Source of the DNA: Cognaticolwellia mytili
GTDB lineage: Bacteria; Pseudomonadota; Gammaproteobacteria; Enterobacterales; Alteromonadaceae
DNA length: 64,000 nucleotides
Direction of reading: 5' to 3'
NCBI RefSeq assembly: GCF_002104475.1
Contig: NZ_NBOF01000001.1
Location: 930,001 to 994,000, forward strand
Under the pieces are notes generated by a model that saw nothing but the letters and a program-made list of their open reading frames with translations, had not been told where the DNA came from and did no database searches. The position numbers and the translations under genes are program-made. This document shows positions 58,451 to 64,000 of this stretch, one piece after another (within the stretch, counting starts at the first letter, position 1; each line of letters opens with the position of its first letter).

Positions 58451-59485
58451 TTATTTTTCTTGGGCAATAATTTCTAAAGCCATTTTTGCTAACGGCTCGA
58501 CAAACGTACCAATTTTACTGGCATTAGCATTAGAGGCGTTACCTTGCGATGCCCTTTTAGCCACACCTTGAACAATGGCGGCTAAACGGAAAAAACTAAA
58601 GGTAAGATAAAACGTCCAATTTTCTATTTTTTCGATATTCATTCGTTGACAGTACTGTTCAACGTATTCTTCTTCGCTTGGAATACCCAAACTACTGCGA
58701 TCAATACCTTTTAGGCCATCAATACTGCCTAAGCCCTGCGGCATACGTAATCCCATACATTGATAGGCTAAATCTGAAAATGGGTGTCCTAAGGTAGAAA
58801 GTTCCCAGTCCAATATCGCCATAATCTCAGGCTTGTCTTTCGCAAACATAATATTGTCTAAACGATAATCACCATGCACTAAACATATACGGCCATCATC
58901 TTCAGGTAGGTTGGCTTCTAACCATTGTCCTAGTGTATTCATAGCCGGAATATCTTGTAGCTCAGAGGCTTTGTATTGTGCTAACCAGCGTTCCAGTTGG
59001 CGCTTAAAATAATTCCCCATTTTGCCGTAGTCACTTAAACCAACCTTTTCAATATCAACACTATGTAGCGCCACTAAGGCGTTATTCATGGCGTCATACA
59101 TCGCTGTTCTACGGTGATTATCTTCAATTTCAGTTAACGATGCATGCCAATAAATACTGCCGTCACAAAACTCCATCAAGTAGAACATTGAACCTATAAT
59201 GTTGGTGTCTAGACAAAGGTGATAAACCTGAGCCACAGGGACATCACTATTTTTAAGCGCATCTAGTACTCTAAACTCACGATCAACCGCATGGGCTGAT
59301 TTCAATAGCTTACCTGGGGGTTGCCGACGTAAAACATAAGTACCTGACTGAGCAATTACTTTAAAGGTAGGGTTTGACTGCCCTCCTGGAAACTTATCTA
59401 AGCTTATCGGCCCTTTAAAGCCGGCAACGTGATGCTCGAGGTAATTCGTTAAAACATCCATATCAATGGCTAAAGCATTTGGCAT
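58451..59485 (-). CDS. APH-family acyl-CoA kinase (ACAD10/11 N-domain, LvaA-like)
   Basis: A 344-residue kinase-fold protein: FPGGQSNPTFKV, YVLRRQPPG, ALHSVDI, ICLVHGDYRLDNIMFAKD (Brenner motif HGDxRxDN), ILDWELSTLGHPFSDLAYQ (DW..). This group (COG3173) includes the N-terminal domain of mammalian ACAD10/11 and bacterial LvaA, which phosphorylate the hydroxyl of 4-hydroxyacyl-CoA. The adjacent dehydrogenase completes that reaction. Not an aminoglycoside kinase in this setting. Confidence 0.88.
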   Translation of the reverse strand: MPNALAIDMDVLTNYLEHHVAGFKGPISLDKFPGGQSNPTFKVIAQSGTYVLRRQPPGKLLKSAHAVDREFRVLDALKNSDVPVAQVYHLCLDTNIIGSMFYLMEFCDGSIYWHASLTEIEDNHRRTAMYDAMNNALVALHSVDIEKVGLSDYGKMGNYFKRQLERWLAQYKASELQDIPAMNTLGQWLEANLPEDDGRICLVHGDYRLDNIMFAKDKPEIMAILDWELSTLGHPFSDLAYQCMGLRMPQGLGSIDGLKGIDRSSLGIPSEEEYVEQYCQRMNIEKIENWTFYLTFSFFRLAAIVQGVAKRASQGNASNANASKIGTFVEPLAKMALEIIAQEK

Positions 59486-59530
59486 TTATTCACTACTCTT
59501 AATTAAAATAATTGGCGCGATGGCAATAAA

Positions 59531-60742
59531 TCATTCTGCCTTTTGCTTAACTAAATCTCGCCCTAATTGCATCATATGCACTTGATCAGGGCCATCAGCT
59601 AAACGTAAGGTTCTTTGTCCTGCATAGGCATGAGCTAAGAAAGTATCTTGGCTAACACCGACGGCACCATGACACTGAATTGCTTGATCTAGGACATCAA
59701 GTGACATATTTGGCGCTACAATTTTGATCATGGCAATTAAGTCTTTAGCCGCCTTGTTACCTTCGGTATCCATTTTATGCGCAGCTTTTAAGGTCATTAA
59801 GCGGGCTTGTTCAATTTGACAAGCAGATAAGGCAATATCTTCACGAATAGATTGTTGTTTGATCATCGGACGACCAAAAACAATACGTTCATTAACCCGT
59901 TTACACATTAGATCTAAAGCACGTTGAGCAACACCAATTGAACGCATGCAATGATGAACACGCCCTGGCCCTAATCGGCCCTGAGCAATTTCAAAGCCTT
60001 TACCTTCACCAACAATAATATTCTCTATCGGTACTCGAACATTTTCAAAGGTAATTTCGGCATGCCCTTCAGGTGCATCAACATAACCAAACACTTGCAT
60101 AGGGCGAACAATTGTTACCCCTGGCGTTTTCATTGGTACTAAAACTTGCGATTGCTGAATGTAACGATTGCTATTTTCCGGATCAGTTTTTCCCATCACA
60201 ATCATGACTTCACATTGTTTACGACAAGCACCACTGATATAAAACTTACGGCCGTTAATAACGTACTCATCACCTTCGCGGTTAATTCGTAGTTCAATAT
60301 TGGTTGCATCGCTTGAAGCAACTTCGGGTTCAGTCATCGCGAAAGCAGAACGGATTTTCCCCTCTAACAGTGGCTCTAACCATTGTTTTTTCTGTGCTTC
60401 ACTGCCATATTTTGCCAGTACTTCCATATTGCCAGTATCAGGTGCTGCACAATTGAAAACTTCAGGTCCCCACATCACTTTACCCATGATTTCAGCAAGC
60501 GGTGCATATTCTAAATTGGTTAAACCAGCACTATATTTACCATAGGCGACAGGAAGAAATAAATTCCATAAACCCGCCGCTTTTGCTTTTGCTTTTAGCT
60601 CTTCCATTAATGCTGGTGTTGTCCATTGGTCTTTAGCAACAAGATCATGCATTTCTTGTTCAACAGGAAAAACATGGCTATCCATAAAATCAGATACTTG
60701 CTTAATAAGTTTTTGAACTTTTTCGCTATATTCAAAATTCAT
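59531..60742 (-). CDS. Acyl-CoA dehydrogenase, ACAD10/11 type (LvaC-like)
   Basis: A 403-residue acyl-CoA dehydrogenase-fold enzyme: [98 protein letters not shown] and LADGPDQVH. These match the C-terminal domain of ACAD10/11. With the APH kinase next door it forms a two-gene version of the fused human protein: it eliminates phosphate from 4-phosphoacyl-CoA to give an enoyl-CoA. The ATG at 60742, after AAGGACC, is the start. Confidence 0.9.
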   Translation of the reverse strand: MNFEYSEKVQKLIKQVSDFMDSHVFPVEQEMHDLVAKDQWTTPALMEELKAKAKAAGLWNLFLPVAYGKYSAGLTNLEYAPLAEIMGKVMWGPEVFNCAAPDTGNMEVLAKYGSEAQKKQWLEPLLEGKIRSAFAMTEPEVASSDATNIELRINREGDEYVINGRKFYISGACRKQCEVMIVMGKTDPENSNRYIQQSQVLVPMKTPGVTIVRPMQVFGYVDAPEGHAEITFENVRVPIENIIVGEGKGFEIAQGRLGPGRVHHCMRSIGVAQRALDLMCKRVNERIVFGRPMIKQQSIREDIALSACQIEQARLMTLKAAHKMDTEGNKAAKDLIAMIKIVAPNMSLDVLDQAIQCHGAVGVSQDTFLAHAYAGQRTLRLADGPDQVHMMQLGRDLVKQKAE

Positions 60743-60778
60743 CGTATGGTCCTTATTTAATCTTGTTAACAAGCAAAT

Positions 60779-61915
60779 TTAGCTTAATGACATTAGTGAC
60801 TTTTTAGTAAAAGGTTTAATTTCTTCAATCGCGTTAACGCCGATTTTATTAACCCAATCAGGGTCAACTAGCAATGCGCGTCCAATGGCAACCAAATCAA
60901 ACTCATTGTTGCCTAAGCGTTCAAGTAGTTCTTCAATCCCAGTTGGATTCGAGGTACCTGATAAGTCTTTATTGCCTTCGCCAATAAAGTCAGCGTCTAA
61001 GCCAACATTACCTACGGTAATAACAGGTTTATTGGTTAGTTTTTTCGTCCACCCCGCGAGGTTTAAATCCGAGCCTTCAAATTCACTGACCCAAAAACGA
61101 CGTGTACTAGCATGAAAGACATCAACGCCAGCATCACTAAGTAAACCTAAAAATATACCTAATTCTTCAGGTGTTTGACAAAGCTTGGCACTGTAATCTT
61201 GTTGCTTCCATTGAGAAAATCTAAATATTATCGTGAAGTCTTCACCAACAGCAGCGCGTATGGCCTGGACAATTTCAACACCAAAGCGCGTACGATTTTT
61301 TAACGAACCACCGTATTGGTCGTCACGTTGATTAGTGCCTTGCCAAAAGAATTGGTCTACTAAATAACCATGGGCACCATGAACTTCAATAGCATCAAAA
61401 CCTATGTTTTTCGCATCAAGCGCCGCTTGCGCGAATGATGCAACAACTTCATCTATATCGGCTTGAGTCATGGCTACACCATTTTCAGCGCCCGGTTTAA
61501 ATAAACCTGACGGGCTATATGCTGGTACTTCTTTATCTGGACCTACACCTAGTTTTCTAACTGAGCCCACATGCCACAATTGTGGTGCAATTTTACCACC
61601 AGCGGCGTGTACTTCATCAACCACGTGTTTCCAACCAGCAAGTGCTTCTTCACCATGAATAGCTGGCACATTTTCATAACCATTAGCACCTTTATGTGAA
61701 ATGAAGGTACCTTCGGTAATAATTAGACCAACATTACCTTCAGCGCGCCTGCGGTAATATGCTGCAACGTCTTTTGACGGTATGTTGTTCGGAGAAAACG
61801 CACGTGTCATTGGTGCCATTACCGTTTTATTTTTTAGTGTTAATGACTTAACTGAAAACGTTTTAAATAATGCGTCGGTATTGGTGGTGACTGTTGTGTC
61901 TGTGTTCTTCGTCAT
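60779..61915 (-). CDS. NADH:flavin oxidoreductase (old yellow enzyme family)
   Basis: A 378-residue FMN enzyme with a TIM-barrel: VMAPMTRAFSPNNIPSKDVA, LIITEGTFISHKGANGYENV, GHGYLVDQFFWQGTNQRDDQ (in part HGAHGYLVDQFFWQ), NRTRFGVEIVQAI, DLVAIGRALLVDPDWVNKI. OYEs reduce activated double bonds with NAD(P)H. Expected to saturate an alpha-beta double bond in an intermediate. Confidence 0.9.
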   Translation of the reverse strand: MTKNTDTTVTTNTDALFKTFSVKSLTLKNKTVMAPMTRAFSPNNIPSKDVAAYYRRRAEGNVGLIITEGTFISHKGANGYENVPAIHGEEALAGWKHVVDEVHAAGGKIAPQLWHVGSVRKLGVGPDKEVPAYSPSGLFKPGAENGVAMTQADIDEVVASFAQAALDAKNIGFDAIEVHGAHGYLVDQFFWQGTNQRDDQYGGSLKNRTRFGVEIVQAIRAAVGEDFTIIFRFSQWKQQDYSAKLCQTPEELGIFLGLLSDAGVDVFHASTRRFWVSEFEGSDLNLAGWTKKLTNKPVITVGNVGLDADFIGEGNKDLSGTSNPTGIEELLERLGNNEFDLVAIGRALLVDPDWVNKIGVNAIEEIKPFTKKSLMSLS

Positions 61916-61977
61916 AAATATTTTCTCGTAATTTTTAATATGCTTAAGGTAAAGCGCTATTTAGCAATTAATTGGCA

Positions 61978-62748
61978 TTAGCCAATCAGGTATCCACCGT
62001 CAACATTAATAGCTGTACCGGTAGTGTAACTCGATGCATCTGACACTAAATACAGTACCGTACCTGCCATTTCATCGGGTTGAGCAACACGCTTCATTGG
62101 CACATGTGCCATGGCTTGCTCTAAAATTTTAGGATTGTTCACTAAGGTGGAGGCAAACTTAGTGTCTGTTGCACCTGGTAATAAGGCATTAACACGAATA
62201 TTGAATGGCGCGCATTCTTTAGCAAAAGCTTTTGTCATCGAAATAACCGCCGCTTTCGTAATAGAATAAATACCTTGGAAGTCACCAGGTATCACACCAT
62301 TAATAGAAGCGACATTGACAATGCTGCCACCATCACTTTCTCTCATTAACTTAGCGCCTAGTGTCGACATAAAGAAATAGCCACGAATATTGACATCAAC
62401 CGTTTTTTGAAAGGCACTTAAGTCAGTATCTAAAATATGACCAAAATACGGGTTAGCGGCGGCATTATTCACTAAAATATCTAGCTTGCCGTGTTGCTCG
62501 GCAATACTGGCAAAAATAGCATCAATTTGATCCATTTCTCCGATATGACAAGCTATCGCTTGCGCACTGCCGCCTGCTTTCGTTATATCATCAACAACAG
62601 CTTGGCAGCCTGCAATTTTTCGACTTGAAACAATAACGTGTGCGCCATGCTGAGCAAGTAACTTTGCAATACTTTCACCAATACCTCGGCTAGCGCCGGT
62701 AACTAATGCGATTTTTCCTGATAAATCAAATAAATTGCCATTATTCAT
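61978..62748 (-). CDS. SDR-family oxidoreductase
   Basis: A 256-residue short-chain dehydrogenase: ALVTGASRGIGESIAKLLA, DILVNNAAANPYFG, SIVNVASINGVIPGDFQGIY, SITKAAVISMTKAFAKE, TTGTAINVDGGY. NAD(P)-dependent, likely acting on a 3-hydroxy or cyclic alcohol. Located at the head of the cluster. Confidence 0.88.
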   Translation of the reverse strand: MNNGNLFDLSGKIALVTGASRGIGESIAKLLAQHGAHVIVSSRKIAGCQAVVDDITKAGGSAQAIACHIGEMDQIDAIFASIAEQHGKLDILVNNAAANPYFGHILDTDLSAFQKTVDVNIRGYFFMSTLGAKLMRESDGGSIVNVASINGVIPGDFQGIYSITKAAVISMTKAFAKECAPFNIRVNALLPGATDTKFASTLVNNPKILEQAMAHVPMKRVAQPDEMAGTVLYLVSDASSYTTGTAINVDGGYLIG

Positions 62749-62790
62749 GATATTCCCTACTTAAATTTTGGTTAATTTTTTAACAAGTGA

Positions 62791-63525
62791 CTATCTAAAG
62801 GTAATCCAGTCATCGCCTGCTTGTTCCAAATGACTATAGTTATTCAAATAATCAACACTAAGCATGTTTTCAGAAAATAGCAGTTTAGTTACACTAGTGT
62901 TTCTAGCCTGCTGATTAATTTCTAATGCTTGTTGATCACTGAGTTTTAATATGTGCTGAACGATCACTGAAATCGTACCGCCAGAAGTAAAAACTAAGAT
63001 GTCTTTTGATTTTTTAAGCTCGTTGCCCTCAGCGTTAACCTTACGTTTATTGGCAAGCTCCTGAGCAATAATATCGTGCAGTGCTCTTATGCAGCGTGTT
63101 TTAAATTCAAGCCAGCTTTCTTTATATTCTTGGTCTTTATCACCCGAAACCCAACGATTAAGCGCTTGAGAAAATTCTTTTTGAAAGGTTTTGTTTGGCT
63201 CTTTAAGTTGATTAATTTCTTCGCTCATTTTGGTCAGGTCTTGCCATTGAGCTTGATAGTTTTTTAAGATATCAACATGGTCAAACTCATTAAAACCAGA
63301 ATGAATAATCATTGGTGTAGCAGTACCTTGATAGCCTTCTTTAAAGCTAGATAAAGTTTGGCTGTGACGTAATAAGTCACCTGAATAAAATTTACTCGGA
63401 TTAGCTCGCGCACGCCAATACTGACCTAGCAACTCAGCCTGTTTGCTACCTTTTTCGGATAACTGATCATAGTCAGCACTACCAAAAGATGCCTGGCCAT
63501 GACGAATCAAATAAATTGCTGCCAT
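62791..63525 (-). CDS. Histidine phosphatase family protein
   Basis: A 244-residue phosphoglycerate-mutase-like protein with the catalytic RHG motif IYLIRHGQASFGSADYDQLS, and VFTSGGTISVIVQHI near the second His/Asp region. Associated in many gammaproteobacteria with ACAD11-type clusters. It could hydrolyse a phosphorylated intermediate made by the APH kinase. First gene of the leftward cluster. Confidence 0.85.
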   Translation of the reverse strand: MAAIYLIRHGQASFGSADYDQLSEKGSKQAELLGQYWRARANPSKFYSGDLLRHSQTLSSFKEGYQGTATPMIIHSGFNEFDHVDILKNYQAQWQDLTKMSEEINQLKEPNKTFQKEFSQALNRWVSGDKDQEYKESWLEFKTRCIRALHDIIAQELANKRKVNAEGNELKKSKDILVFTSGGTISVIVQHILKLSDQQALEINQQARNTSVTKLLFSENMLSVDYLNNYSHLEQAGDDWITFR

Positions 63526-63861
63526 TGCTACTGCTCAGCCTTAATATAAAATATCGAGCTCAACAAGGAAGGTATAAACCTGTCGTTGAATTGGCTTTTA
63601 GTTATTGTTTTTATTTCGAAAACAACCATATTGCCTCCTTAGCTCTGTTTTAAATAACTACCACTTTTATATAGCAAGTACGGTAGTTCGAATGTACTTG
63701 ACTATGCTAAGCCTAGCATCTAAATTAAACAAATGAATAGTTCTAATACCCTACTATTTGTATTTTAAATAGTACCTGTTGAGATATGTGCTGAGGTATG
63801 TGTTAATTGCTCTGATGTTTAACTTCAGACCTTGTGATAAAAAGAATGTAATGGAGTAAGT
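63526..63861. promoter_or_regulatory. Divergent control region histidine phosphatase / LysR
   Basis: 336 bases with no gene. Contains the 21-bp motif at 63722-63742 and several T-N11-A-type sequences. The right side should hold the LysR promoter and the left side the promoter of the catabolic operon. Confidence 0.6.
63722..63742. promoter_or_regulatory. 21-bp shared motif (copy 2), candidate LysR site
   Basis: The 21 bases (AAATTAAACAAATGAATAGT plus T) are identical to 55487-55507. It lies 120 bases before the LysR start and 197 before the histidine phosphatase start, typical of a self-regulating LysR site. Confidence 0.65.
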
Positions 63862-64000
63862 ATGAAAATTGATTTGAATTTGTTTGTGGTCTTTGATGCC
63901 ATATATTGTGAAGGCAATATCACCAAAGCCGCATCGGTATTGAATTTATCACAACCAGCAGTCAGCCATTCTTTAGGTAAATTACGTACTTACTTTGACG
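63862..64000 (+). CDS. LysR-family regulator (start only)
   Basis: The ATG is preceded by GGAG. The first 46 codons read [46 protein letters not shown], the standard LysR helix-turn-helix. The rest lies beyond the window. Divergent to the catabolic cluster; the likely regulator of that cluster. Confidence 0.9.
   Translation, partial: MKIDLNLFVVFDAIYCEGNITKAASVLNLSQPAVSHSLGKLRTYFD

Noticed and set aside
58451-59485. Aminoglycoside resistance kinase
   Set aside because: Fold is APH-like, but neighbours and HGDYRLDN pattern fit the ACAD10/11-LvaA group.
1-64000. tRNA or rRNA genes
   Set aside because: No cloverleaf or rRNA sequence recognised by eye on either strand; a covariance search would settle this.

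Overview
The window (about 38-40% GC by eye) looks like chromosomal DNA of a marine gammaproteobacterium of the Alteromonadales, most likely Colwelliaceae (Colwellia/Thalassotalea type). This rests on the low GC, the TIGR02449-zapA and minCDE arrangement, a probable GlyGly-CTERM protease, a large TonB receptor next to acyl-CoA catabolism genes, and the style of the proteins. The genus is inferred, not shown.

Left part (1-24 kb): a DTW-domain gene cut by the window edge, a DUF1186/SEC-C protein, and a decayed stretch (about 2.5-4.5 kb) with small membrane proteins, a RimJ-like acetyltransferase and an isolated integron-type attC site. Then come an acyl-CoA dehydrogenase gene divergent from a TonB-dependent receptor, which is followed by a probable uptake and catabolic cluster (nitroreductase, DUF2855, BASS-type anion symporter, glutathione transferase, crotonase, alpha/beta hydrolase). 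After these are a secreted subtilase, a histidine kinase / REC-DUF3369-HD-GYP pair, and the division genes minC-minD-minE and TIGR02449-zapA.

Middle part (24.8-41.6 kb): a sedentary chromosomal integron. An IntI-type tyrosine recombinase (40598-41563, + strand) carries a consensus-like LexA box at its promoter. Divergent from it are an attI-type junction near 40366, a candidate Pc promoter, and an array of about 22 recognisable attC sites (about 95 bp each, very alike) read leftwards. The cassettes encode mostly small membrane proteins or DUF proteins, two XRE-HTH/membrane regulators, acetyltransferase, glutaredoxin, HEPN-like proteins, CPBP protease and MAPEG proteins. Two toxin-antitoxin cassettes point the opposite way: an intact parDE and a broken phd-yoeB. 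One cassette junction has been replaced by an IS3-family element, and the far end of the array is decayed, with an IS110 remnant. The tail end shows attC shortening, partial attC loss and pseudogenes; the end near intI has clean, nearly identical attC sites.

Right part (41.6-64 kb): a long leftward catabolic supercluster. It holds a DhlA-like haloalkane dehalogenase family hydrolase, a VWA/MoxR pair, a DUF1295 membrane reductase-like protein, a molybdopterin oxidoreductase, a P460-type c-haem protein, an MDR reductase, a patatin, an acyl-CoA ligase, a thiolase, an MFE-2-like SDR, a MaoC hydratase, two acyl-CoA dehydrogenases, an APH-family kinase adjacent to an ACAD10/11-like dehydrogenase (the 4-hydroxyacyl-CoA phosphorylation route), an OYE-type reductase, two more SDRs and a histidine phosphatase. 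A divergent LysR gene starts at the right edge. A 21-bp identical sequence lies in the LysR/phosphatase divergent region and again upstream of the maoC operon, so the LysR protein may control the cluster. The substrate cannot be read from sequence.
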